From Adiantum capillus-veneris (lineage: Eukaryota; Streptophyta; Polypodiopsida; Polypodiales; Pteridaceae): DNA of 64,000 nucleotides. The position numbers and the translations under genes are program-made. Under the pieces are notes generated by a model. That model saw only the letters and a list, made by a program, of their open reading frames with translations, did not search any database and was not told the origin of the DNA. The stretch's first letter is position 1. Each line of letters opens with the position of its first letter. The DNA lies in contig CM043945.1 in assembly GCA_014529385.2 (NCBI GenBank), positions 154,770,241 to 154,834,240 of the forward strand, given 5' to 3'. This document shows positions 10,875 to 19,820 of this stretch, piece after piece.

Positions 10875-11662
10875 TGTTAGGTGCAGCGGAATGAATGTTT
10901 GCGCTTTGCTCAAGATGAGTGCTCCGAACTGTGCTCAAGGTTCCTTTTCGTTCTTATGGAAGGTAGAGCCTTCCGTTCTTAATGAGAGAGTACTATGATC
11001 ACAAACAAAGTGAATCACACTGTGCGTGCAAGTGTATGAGACTGAGAGATAGAGAGAAGAGAGAAACGACACCAGAGACGTTGTAAAACTTCCTCCGAAG
11101 GCCCCACTCTCGTCGGCGAGAGTGGTCTACTTATGATTGCACAATCTGGTACAAATGGTATGCATGAGACTGACGCAAGTCTAGGCTATGTCGACGATGA
11201 CGACGGTTATGACGAAATTGACCTAATGGCTGAAATCTGCAATCTTTCTACTGCTGTCCAAAAACGCTATGGGCTGAAATTTGCGACCGAGTCAAAAACG
11301 CTGATTCGGGGACTCTTTTCTGTGGGTCTTTGATAAATCTGCAGGTTTAAGGCTGAAAACTGAGGTTCTTCATGGCTGAAAAGTGAGGTCTTTACCAGGC
11401 TGAAAACTGCTACACTTTAGGCGAACGTTGCCGGTCTTAATCTGCTGCTGAAAACCAAAAACGCCAATGGAGTTGATGACCTAAAACGCTAGCAGTGGTG
11501 CTTGGAGGGGAAAGTCCACCAAGGTTCTTGTGAAAAGTTGCCTGTTGAGCTTGGCTCCTGTTGCCTCTTCTGCTATTGAGTGCTAACTTGGGTTTGCTTA
11601 TATATTAACTTAGCAAAATTGCCTACCTACTTTTGATGGAAATTTGGATGTGTCACGTGACA
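10875..11662 (-). repeat. left LTR (3' LTR) of the 10875 element
   Basis: 788 bp. It matches the right LTR but lacks about 250 bp near its right end (after CTACCTACTTTTG), where the right LTR has an AT-rich stretch. Both contain TTATATATTAACTTAGCAAA. Confidence 0.85.
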
Positions 11663-11673
11663 TTCCCTCCTTT

Positions 11674-13278
11674 TCAAAGTGAGGTATTGGTACCGAACTG
11701 TATGGCGTCGAGGGAGATCGCCAATAGCATCCGGAATCCTGGAAGAGACTCTTCGTCGGCCCACTCTGATGTGTGGGTCATGCGGTACTTGAACTTCATA
11801 AAGGTCTGCAATGCTTGCTTCTTTGGGCCGCGCCGAAAGCGACACAAAGTCTTTTGAGGCTCCTTCGATGCTTCAACTTCGTCTTCAGTCCTGCTTCTTT
11901 CTTCTTCAAAAATCTCCATGGTTGAAAATTCCTGAAACCACTTCCAACACAAAATCATGAACATACCTATTCCATGTAAAGTGAGTGGAAAAAATCTTGT
12001 CGTCCTAATAAACTGTGCATGCAATGTAGATGAACAAAGAGACGGAGTGCCAAACCGTTCATCACACACACGCAAACCATGAGATCGAATCTTTCTCTTC
12101 TGATCTAAAGCAATCAACTGTGGCAATTGACAATGGAAATGCCCATGCTTGGTGCTCATTCTTTCATGTGCTCTTTCTACAATTGTGTCGTGCCAAGGAA
12201 GAGACATGGAATGTGACTTCCTTGAATGCATACTTTTCAGCTTTTCTTGAGAAATCCGCATACATTCCTGCTCATTCATGAGTGAAACGTGCTCAACGTA
12301 CAAAATGTCATGCCTAGGAAAAGGGATCACATAAGGACGCTGACTAAAATACAGGAAACGATCACGAATGAAACACTTGAACAATGTACGCGTATCAATC
12401 ATGCGAACACATAATACTTCCTGTGAGGGTTCTTTGGACCTAGGCTCAAGAGCCAAGATCGGTTCTTCCTGAGGGATCGAATCATCCTGTGGGGGTTCTT
12501 TGGACCTCGACTCGAAAGCCAAGATCGGTTCTTCGTGATTGATCGAATCTACAACGAGGTTAGCTTCGCTAGAAAAAGCATTCAGTAACTCATCCTTCTT
12601 GTGAACAACCACATCTTCTTCATGCAAATCATCATGCTTGTGAGAAATCACATCTTGATCATGCAAATCATCATGCTCGTGAGAAATCACATCTTGATCA
12701 TGCAAATCATCATGCTCATCATGAACATCCAAATCATCATGCTTATCATTGTCAATCAAATCATCATGCAAATCATTGTCATTCAATTCATCCTGCTTGT
12801 CATTGTCATTCAAACCATCATGCTTGTCACAATCATGCAAATCCTTTGTGTCATGCTTTGGAGAAGAAGAGACTGAGAGAGTCTCCTTTTCCCAAATCTC
12901 TTGTATCTGTGCCTGAACTTGAGAATAGAGTTGCCAGAACTCTTTGTTTTGTCGGTCGCTCTGTTCTTGTATTGCTTTGGCTTCCTTCCTTGTTGCTTCT
13001 CGTTCTGCTCTTCTTTCTGCGTGTCTACGTTCCATTTCTGCTTTTCTTTCTCTGCATTCACGATCAAATTCTGCCATTCTTTCTGCAGTTCTTGCTTTGC
13101 GTTCTAACTTCCTTTTCATAAACATTTGGTCCAACTCCTCCATAGGAGTTAGTGCAATCCTTGACGTAGATGGGGAAGGGTCGGAAAAACCTCCTGGTGG
13201 GGAAAATTCTTCTTCGCGTCTCTCATGCTCATCACCTCCAAAGAAGTATCCATTCCGCTTTGAGTGATGACCATCCAC
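11674..13278 (-). CDS. single ORF of the non-autonomous element: coiled coil, Asp/His repeats, chromodomain-like tail
   Basis: 534 codons without a stop. The first codon here is GTG; the first ATG is residue 46 (13143), giving 489 residues, and no upstream ATG precedes the stop at 13351. In order: a charged Arg/Glu coiled coil (about 46-150, MEELDQMFMKRKLERK onward); an Asp/His-rich tract of 5- to 13-residue repeats (about 165-240, HDDLHDQDVISHE); two KEPPQ/KEPSQ-type repeats; a middle part with RDRFLYFSQRPYVIPFPRHD; and a tail LCRFRRGPKKQ..FMKFKYR..EWADEE that resembles a chromodomain. There is no zinc knuckle, DSG protease, RT or integrase motif. The tail recurs at 53091-53374. A gag-to-chromodomain deletion derivative, or a captured ORF, are the two readings. 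Function unknown. Confidence 0.75.
   Translation of the reverse strand: MDGHHSKRNGYFFGGDEHERREEEFSPPGGFSDPSPSTSRIALTPMEELDQMFMKRKLERKARTAERMAEFDRECRERKAEMERRHAERRAEREATRKEAKAIQEQSDRQNKEFWQLYSQVQAQIQEIWEKETLSVSSSPKHDTKDLHDCDKHDGLNDNDKQDELNDNDLHDDLIDNDKHDDLDVHDEHDDLHDQDVISHEHDDLHDQDVISHKHDDLHEEDVVVHKKDELLNAFSSEANLVVDSINHEEPILAFESRSKEPPQDDSIPQEEPILALEPRSKEPSQEVLCVRMIDTRTLFKCFIRDRFLYFSQRPYVIPFPRHDILYVEHVSLMNEQECMRISQEKLKSMHSRKSHSMSLPWHDTIVERAHERMSTKHGHFHCQLPQLIALDQKRKIRSHGLRVCDERFGTPSLCSSTLHAQFIRTTRFFPLTLHGIGMFMILCWKWFQEFSTMEIFEEERSRTEDEVEASKEPQKTLCRFRRGPKKQALQTFMKFKYRMTHTSEWADEESLPGFRMLLAISLDAIQFGTNTSL
12601..12850. repeat. coding tandem repeat within the 534-codon ORF
   Basis: 39-bp units (CATGCAAATCATCATGCT type, from about 12617 to 12720) encode HDDLHDQDVISHE-like 13-residue repeats, followed by shorter DKHD(D/E)LNDND units to about 12850. 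The unit length keeps the frame open. Confidence 0.85.
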
Positions 13279-13292
13279 TGAAGTCGTGTGTT

Positions 13293-13430
13293 CTTGTGGT
13301 CTTGGGTTCTTAAGTTCACGAGGAACTTGCGTTCTTGGGAGTCTTGGTTCTTAAGTCCACGATGAACTTGGGTTCTTGGGTTCTCGAGGGTCTTGGGTTC
13401 TTGAGGTTCTTGAGGGTCTTGAGGTTTTCT
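13293..13430. repeat. leader minisatellite, GTTCTTGGG units
   Basis: Imperfect repeats of GTTCTTGGG(A/T) lie between the PBS and the ORF, which on the element's own strand is an AAGAACCC-rich leader. The same units follow the PBS at 16236 (16320-16385, plus strand), linking the two elements. Confidence 0.75.
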
Positions 13431-13771
13431 TTCGCTTGCAAACCGTGTTTGAGAAGGATCTTCTCTTCACCCGAGTTCTACTCTTTTCCGCAGGCGCACC
13501 CCTTGGTGGCCTTGCGCTCACACCAAGGTTGCTTTTTCCCACCTCACGTCGATTGGCCGGCCACAAAGTGCACGGTGCGCTCTCAATGAGTGAAAAGAGA
13601 CACAAGGGGAGGCTGGACAAGCCCTTCTTTCATGGGTTTCTTGTCACTCTTCAAAAACACGATTAGGAATCAACACGCCCAAGCGAACTTGGGTTCGTGC
13701 GACCTCAACAAGCAAAAAAAATTCTGTGGTTCTTGTGGTTCTTTCCTTGCGTGATATAGAACACTGCCAAA

Positions 13772-13783
13772 GCTCTGATACCA
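13772..13783 (-). other. primer-binding site
   Basis: The complementary strand reads TGGTATCAGAGC, a perfect plant tRNA-iMet PBS, one base from the LTR at 13785. Confidence 0.9.
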
Positions 13784-13784
13784 A

Positions 13785-14835
13785 TGTTAGATGCAACGGA
13801 ATGATTGTTTGCGCTTTGCTCAGGATGAGTGCTCCGAACTGTGCTCAAGGTTTCTTTTCGTTCTTATGGAAGGTAGAGCCTTCCGTTCTTAATGAGAGAG
13901 TACTATGATTAGAAACAAAGTGAATGGACACTGTTCGTGCAAGTGTATGAGACCGAGAGATAGAGAGAAGAGAGATACGACACCAGAGACGTAAAACCCT
14001 CCTCCGAAGGCCCCACTCTCGTCAGCGAGAGTGGTCTACTTATGATTGCACAATCTGGTACAAATGCAAGTCTAGGCTATGTCGACAATGACGAAGTCGA
14101 CCTAATCGCTGAAATTTGCAATCTTTCTATTGCTGTCCAAAAACGCTATGGGCTGAAATTTGCGACTGAGTCAAAAACGCTGATTTTGGGGCTCTTTTCT
14201 GTGGGTCTTTGACGCTGAAAATCTGCAGGTTTAAGGCTGAAAACTGAGGTTCTTCATGGCTGAAACTGAGGTCTTTACCGGGCTGAATCTGCTACACTTT
14301 AGGTGAATATTGCCGGTCTTAATCTGCTGCTGAAAACCAAAAACGCCAATGGAGCTGATGACCAAAAACGCTAGCAGTGGTTGATCCTTGCAAAAACGCT
14401 AGGTGAGGGAATCTGCTGCTTGGAGGGGAAAGTCCACCAAGGTTCTTGTGAGAAGTTGCCTGCTGAGCTTGGCTCCTGTTGCCTCTTCTGCCATTGAGTG
14501 CTAACTTGGGTTTGCTTATATATTAACTTAGCAAAATTGCCCTACCTACTTTTGTTGGTAAGTCACTTAAATTAATAAGTGAAAAATGACAAAAATATGA
14601 AAAATAGGCTAAAATCACTGGAAAATTCCCCTGAAGGATTCTGATGGGAATACTGATGATCATGCTGTGTGCAACCAGAGGATATGCATCTACACTAAGT
14701 GACTGGGCATGCACGGTCTACGAATAGACTCCAAAAGTGCCAGATCACTTCTAATCTATACTGACTGGACTGACTGAACCCTTGTCGTGCTGTAGCTTGT
14801 CCACGGACACATAGGGTTGGATGTGTCACGTGACA
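13785..14835 (-). repeat. right LTR (5' LTR) of the 10875 element
   Basis: 1051 bp, the longer copy. On the minus strand it begins with the palindrome TGTCACGTGACA and resembles the TGTCACGTGC-type LTRs at 15322, 24592, 52347 and 40235 (minus). TTATATATTAACTTAGC may supply its TATA box. Confidence 0.9.
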
Positions 14836-14840
14836 TGGTA

Positions 14841-15321
14841 TCAGAGCTCATAATGATTCTTCTGAAGAGGTGGAGAGTGAGCCTTGAAGGCTTGAGGAAA
14901 CTTCAAGCTCTTGCCTTGGCCCTTGAGGCTTGAGGGAGTATGAAGATTCAAGTTTGAAGAAATGCCTTGAGACGCTTGGCTTATATAGGAGAGGAGAAGA
15001 CCCCCCCTCTTCCCCCCCCCCCCCCCTAAACCATTGAAAAGCGCCCAAATGTCCCCAACAACCCGATTTTTAAAATCTGTCAAACGGCCACTTTTTTGAA
15101 ATGTGCCGTTCCGTTCTGTTCCGCCCGTTTTGCCTGCCTTTCTGGTTACGGAAAATCAGGGAACATTGTTATGCCCTGTCTGGAAATGTGTTCCGGGAAC
15201 GGGAGGGGCCCATTCCCTGCTACTCTGGTTTGTGCATCCAGAACATTAGAAGCATTCTCAAGCAGCATTAGAAGTACAGATAGAAGTTCGACAGCTGTGT
15301 CTCACTTTTAACACGGGGGGA
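14841..15321 (+). mobile_element. non-coding internal fragment, unit 1, ending in a polypurine tract
   Basis: It begins with the second half of the interrupted PBS (TCAGAGC). It holds GAGCCTTGAAGGCTTGAGG repeats, a poly-C tract (15013-15026) and CGTTCC-type repeats, and ends AACACGGGGGGA directly before the LTR at 15322. It is a close copy of unit 2 (18316-18649 plus 24405-24591). No gene: the roughly 80-codon minus frames kept in both copies come from the shared sequence. Confidence 0.65.
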
Positions 15322-16234
15322 TGTCACGTGCGCACTTCACTTGCGCCACGTGGACATGCTTCTGCCATGGTTTAGCATCAATCATAGCCTAGCTTAGGAC
15401 TGAGCGTGGCACTATGTGAGCCTCTCCACAGTATCCCCACAATAGTAGATCCCCAGCAGTGCATCTAGCGTTTTCAGTTTTTAGCCTTGACGCGTCGTCA
15501 TCGACACTATCATCGTCGTCGACATTGTCATCGTCATCGCAAATCCCTATCTTGACGATGACGCCTTTGTCATGGTCATCGTAGATCCCTATCTTGACGA
15601 CGACACCTTCGTCATCGTCATCGCAGTCCTGGACTTGACGACGACACCATCGTTGTCATCGTCATAGTCACCATCGTCGTCATCTCGACATCATCGTCGT
15701 CGACATAGACCAGTAGTACCTCGTCATCGACTTCATTGTCTTCGACATAGAACTGTCGTCGACTTCATCGTCTTCTATATAGAAGTGTCGTCAACTTCAC
15801 CGTCTTCGACAAAGTACCGTCATTGACAAAGACCGTTAGTACCTCGTCGTCAACTACATCGTCTTCAACATAGACCTCGTCGTCAACCTCACCGTCTTTG
15901 ATACAGAACTCGTCGTCGACATCGTCTTCGACATAGACCCCTTTAGTACCTCAGTAGCATCAATACTCTTCAACATCAATAGCATCAATAGCATCAATAC
16001 CCATTAGCATCAGCATCATTGTAGTCGCATTTGTGCAAGAATAAAGAAAGTACTTGCTTTGGCAACAGAGCAAGGGGGCCCTTGAGGGTTGGGACCCAAC
16101 ATCCTTGTGTCGTCTCTTGTCTCTCTCTTTCTTTCCGTTTAGTCCAGTTCTTTCAAGTGAAGTAAAGTGTCCCTTGTGTTTGTGTGGAGTACTAGATCCG
16201 AGCAAATCCTTATTCTCTTCCGCTGCATCTGACA
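15322..16234 (+). repeat. LTR of TGTCACGTG type
   Basis: Starts TGTCACGTGCGCACTTCAC just after a polypurine tract and ends GCATCTGACA one base before a PBS, so it has both LTR neighbours at once, as in a tandem element sharing one LTR. Its first ~115 bp match the LTR at 24592, then the two diverge. About 460 bp of its middle is a GTC/GAC trinucleotide tract. Confidence 0.7.
15485..15950. repeat. GTC/ATC-GAC trinucleotide-rich tract within the LTR
   Basis: Imperfect CATCGTCGTCGACAT-like units over about 460 bp. No matching tract is visible in the LTR at 24592, so it was probably gained by expansion in this copy. Confidence 0.8.
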
Positions 16235-16235
16235 T

Positions 16236-16282
16236 TGGTATCAAAGCCCTGTGTACATTACACTTGACATTGGTATCAAAGC
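16236..16282 (+). other. primer-binding site, duplicated
   Basis: TGGTATCAAAGC at 16236-16247 and again at 16271-16282, inside a 35-bp duplication of TGACATTGGTATCAAAGC. Each has one change from the usual TGGTATCAGAGC. Confidence 0.8.
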
Positions 16283-16428
16283 TCTGTGTGTGCTTCGGCT
16301 TCGCGAGCTCAAGGGAAGAATCATCAAGTACGAAGAACCTCAAGTACCAAGAACCCAAGAAGAACCATCAAGAACCCAAGGAACCTCTCTCATTTTTTTC
16401 CCCCCTGAAGAATCTTTGAGTCCCGACC

Positions 16429-16596
16429 ATGGACTTACCAGATCCCATCTTCATTGCCATGTCTTTGAAGGAAGATCGACACCGGATACACGACAAGCCA
16501 GATCTTGAGTACCAAGATCTCCTAGCCTTGTATGCGGATACAGAAGGAGTTGGAGACAGGATCCCTATCCTCTTTTGCATTTGCATTCGCATGTAG
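16429..16596 (+). pseudogene. gag N-terminal fragment
   Basis: ATG-started frame of 55 codons (MDLPDPIFIAMSLKEDRHRI..), placed after the PBS and leader repeats where gag should begin. It ends at a TAG with no capsid motif. The start context and position are the only support. Confidence 0.4.
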
Positions 16597-16857
16597 CGTG
16601 CATCCATTTCCCTCGTCATTGAACCTTTGGAAAGGAATCCGGAACCAAACCTCAGTCCATCAGCACCGGTAATGTTTTCGCTACAGCAGGTAGAGTCAGC
16701 ACTATTTGGTATAGAGCCCATGCTGATATTCGGCAATCGTAGTAAGGCTGGACAATGACCCTTACACAATGTTTACATCGCTAGCAGTACCCACAACACC
16801 CGCAGTACCATCAGTCCCTGGTTTCGGAGGAATCTACATTGGTTTGTGCCAAAGTTA

Positions 16858-16985
16858 CCTGGAACGGGAACGGGGAACGGGAACGGGAACGGGGGCCTCT
16901 GGAACGTTTTCGGAAACGCCCCCCCCCCCCCCCCCGAAAAGTGGAACGGGACTGGGGGCTGGAACGGTAAGCTTAAAATATACTT
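16858..16985. repeat. GGAACG repeats with poly-C run
   Basis: (GGAACGGGAACGGG)-like units, then an ~18-base C run (16919-16936) and more GGAACG. The inverse (CGTTCC) occurs in units 1 and 2 near 15105, 18590 and 24410. Confidence 0.85.
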
Positions 16986-17476
16986 AAATTAGGTTGGATT
17001 TAACGTATATGTTAGTAGAGAGCCATACACACCCATTAGTCCAAGTAGAATCTTATTTAGGCATGCTTTGCAATGATTCTTCAGTCTTAAGGCTTACACT
17101 CGATTGCGGCGTGCACACTACACAAAAGCATCTTGATTCTTCATAGAAAGAACATTAACTCAAAGTTGAATAGAGTCCAGAATCCACACAAAAGCTTGGA
17201 GCAAAAAGATGATAGATCATAGATTATAAAGATGGCTTACAAGGCCAGCCAAGGCGCTACAATAAGACATGTAGAGGCTAGAGCGCTAAATAACAACTGT
17301 AAGAGTCACTAGTTGACATGTCAAGACTCAATCACTCGTGTGGTAGTGCAATACAAAAAGGGGGCAAAGCTGGCGGCCACAAAGGAAACAAATATCAAAA
17401 CCAATGAGCAATGAGTCATGACTCATGCCTGATTTTCACCTCTGGGTAGGGACAGAAGAGCATCCCACCTCCCAAT

Positions 17477-17858
17477 CTATAGTGGAGTCCTAGACGTTGT
17501 GAATATTATCCCAACCTCCTGCATAGGCTCATCCTTATGCGTAGATCCTCCTGCCTCTCCAAGCACCTCTGCCTCTGCCTCCATCTCCCACTGTAGAAAA
17601 GGATCTGTCACGTTGGATACTGACTTGCAAAGCATTCTTAAGTTTTCACTGACAAAAACAAGGTCATTTACTTTCTCCACATGTAATGTGGCTATATAAA
17701 CTCCACCATTGCTCCAAGCATGAGGAGCTAGCTGCTTGGCTGAGAATGCAGACGGCAAGTTGCTGAAGATCGGGACCATCTGAACCATATTCTTGCCACC
17801 ACAAGACGGAGGGAAACCTTGGTGCGATCAATTTGGGCACCCAAGGAGTCACGTTCAC
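17477..17858 (-). pseudogene. hAT transposase C-terminal (dimerisation) fragment
   Basis: On the minus strand, WWQEYGSDGPDLQQLAVCIL followed by SQAASSSCLEQWWSLYSHI has the hAT dimerisation pattern (WW..YG...P.LQ..A.RILSQ..SSS.CER.WS.F..I). After a frameshift near 17690 the match continues with VNDLVFVSENLRML, resembling the usual NDLVFV..NLRL. No catalytic part, terminal repeat or target duplication was found, so this is a relic. 16990-17476 holds nothing else I can read. Confidence 0.6.
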
Positions 17859-17909
17859 TTGATGCGGAAGCTTGCGCCATACGTGATGAGACTCGAGAGA
17901 GGAAGGAAG

Positions 17910-17912
<3 letters not shown>

Positions 17913-18007
<95 letters not shown>
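17913..18007. repeat. (GA)28 followed by a G run of 39
   Basis: Homopurine tract of 95 bases: alternating GA to 17968, then uninterrupted G to 18007. It could form triplex or G-quadruplex structures. Assembly error in the G run is possible. Confidence 0.9.
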
Positions 18008-18008
<1 letters not shown>

Positions 18009-18315
18009 TGATGGAGCTCCGAGCGTGAGCCTTGAGGCTTGAGGCCTGAGGGAGAGGGAGACAGAGAGAGCGCCTTCAAACTTGAAAGTTGAGGGAAAGG
18101 GAGAGATAGAACGGTGGAGAGTGAGGGAGAGGTGGAGTCTTGACTCTCAAGCTTGAGCATTGAGGCCCAAGGGAGAGGGAAAGAGGTGATGAATCATGAC
18201 TCCAGAGAGATGGAGAGGTGGAAAGTGAGCCTTAAGGGAGAAGTGGAGCCTCAAGCTTGAGCCTTGAGGCTTAAATCCTTGAGGCCCAAGGGAGGGAGAG
18301 AGAGGCTAGAGCCTT
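18008..18315. repeat. GAGCCTTGAGG-rich degenerate repeats
   Basis: Irregular units of GAGCCTTGAGGCTTGAGG and GGAGAGGTGGAG lead into unit 2. There are no coding features. Confidence 0.6.
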
Positions 18316-18649
18316 GGCTTAATGAAGAGGTGGAGAGTGAGCCTTGAAGGCTTGAGGAAACTTCAAGCTGTTGCCTTGGCCCTTGAGGCTTGAGGGAGTA
18401 TGAAGATTCAAGTTTGAAGAAATGCCTTGAGACCCTTGGCTTATATAGGAGAGGAGAAGACCCCCTCCTTTCCCCCCCCCCCCCCCCCCCCCCCCCCCCA
18501 AACCATTCAAAAGCGCCCAAATGTCCCCAACAGCCCGATTTTCGAAATCTGTCAAACAACCACTTTTTTGAAATGCACCGTTTCAGCTTGCCGTTCCGTT
18601 CCCGTTCCGTCCGTTCCGATTGTTGTTCCGGTTACGGTAAATCAGGAAA
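18316..18649 (+). mobile_element. non-coding internal fragment, unit 2, left part
   Basis: Near-copy of unit 1 from GAAGAGGTGGAGAGTGAGCC onward, including the poly-C tract (about 18473-18499) and CGTTCC repeats. It is cut by the Copia insertion; its right part continues at 24405. Confidence 0.75.
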
Positions 18650-18654
18650 CACCG

Positions 18655-18946
18655 TGTTAGAGTTACACCATCGTTGCTTCGCCATTTTGTGCTGCTAGTG
18701 AATGTCCCGGGTTGGCCACCCATCGCACATCATGTAGATTGCATGGGCGGACACTTTTAGCACGTGTCCGGCCAGTCATTTTCTGAGCCTGGCTGGGTGC
18801 ACACATTTTTAGCCATTTTTGGGCTTTTATGTTTTTTACATGAGTTACACATTTTGCCCTACCTCAACCTAAGATTCTATAAATAGAATGCTTAGGGTCT
18901 TGTAGTCATACAGATTGTGTATCGAGAGCAGCATTTGCATAGCACT

Positions 18947-18999
<53 letters not shown>

Positions 19000-19040
19000 G
19001 GCATGCGTGGCTCACACTCTTTCCGCTGCTCACTCTCACA
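18655..19040 (+). repeat. 5' LTR of the Copia element
   Basis: 386 bp. It carries a (CT)23 run (18951-18996) and the transcript-start region around TTCTATAAATAGAATGCTTAG (18871-18891), which holds a TATA box (CTATAAATAG) in a near-palindrome. Confidence 0.9.
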
Positions 19041-19052
19041 TGGTATTAGTCG
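19041..19052 (+). other. primer-binding site of the Copia element
   Basis: TGGTATTAGTCG directly after the LTR: the first nine bases agree with the iMet PBS except one. Confidence 0.75.
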
Positions 19053-19820
19053 CCAAGAAGCGGAGAATCTGCATCGATCCATCCTTCTGAGGCTAGCACT
19101 CATTGCGAAAAACTGCAAAAATTTCAGCCTGGCGTTTTCTTCAACAACCTAGCGTTTTTGCAGATTCAGCCAGCGTTTTTTACATCTGCGGCCCTGATCT
19201 GCATTTTAAGTCCTAGCGCTCCCCTCCTGCAGCAGACTACCACCAAAAGCGGCACCAAAATCTGCTAGCGTTTTTGCAACACCTAGCGTTTTTGGACAGA
19301 TCTGCGTTTTGCAGACCTTGCTGCGTTTTTCCATGCTTTGGTGGCGTTTTTGGTGATTTGCAGCGTTTTTCACAAAACGCTGATCTTGTGCACCTACAGG
19401 AGCGGCCAAGGAACACCTAGGAGTCTGCGTGGAACTTGCGGATCTACACCTTGGACAGATATCTACACCCAATCTGCACCATTCTCGGTACTTATTACGT
19501 CTTGTTTTTTTTTTGTTTTCAGCCCCTCGACGGTTGAAAAGTGCGAGAACCCTCTGCTCTGACACTTTGCGATGCTCCTGCACCGACCGGTGGCGTATCT
19601 ATTACAACAGCATTTTCAGCACCCTTTGCATCATTTTTCGGGCGGACAGCATGCTGAATTTTTACCTTTGTGCGGTTGAACCATCCCTTGCTCGTCAGGA
19701 CACTATCCCGTGGTTGTCCGTGCGGTTATCTTGGACTGCTACAGCCTTGGGAACGGTACCTTCATCGACGACTTGCGATCTTATTGGTCTACCTTTGGGA
19801 CTTCTCTCTGAGCACGCGAC
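19053..19820 (+). other. Copia 5' leader
   Basis: No gene. It has many GCGTTTTT/AGCGTTTTTGC motifs (19120-19380), a degenerate repeat of the leader before the gag ATG at 19821. Confidence 0.6.

Larger units (their letters stand above)
10875..14835 (-). mobile_element. non-autonomous LTR retrotransposon with one large ORF
   Basis: LTRs at 10875-11662 and 13785-14835 start TGTTAG(G/A)TGCA(G/A)CGG on the plus strand and end GGATGTGTCACGTGACA. Target duplications TGGTA lie at 10870-10874 and 14836-14840. The minus strand has a perfect PBS and, next to the left LTR, a purine-rich stretch AAAAGGAGGGA as polypurine tract. The 2.1-kb interior carries one long frame and no protease, RT, RNase H or integrase, so it must borrow them. 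It was inserted into the PBS of an older plus-strand element. Confidence 0.9.

Noticed and set aside
14836-14847. Reading 13785-14835 as a plus-strand LTR followed by its own PBS
   Set aside because: The same LTR has a perfect PBS on its other side in minus orientation, a partner LTR at 10875 and a matching TGGTA duplication, so the plus PBS belongs to the older target.
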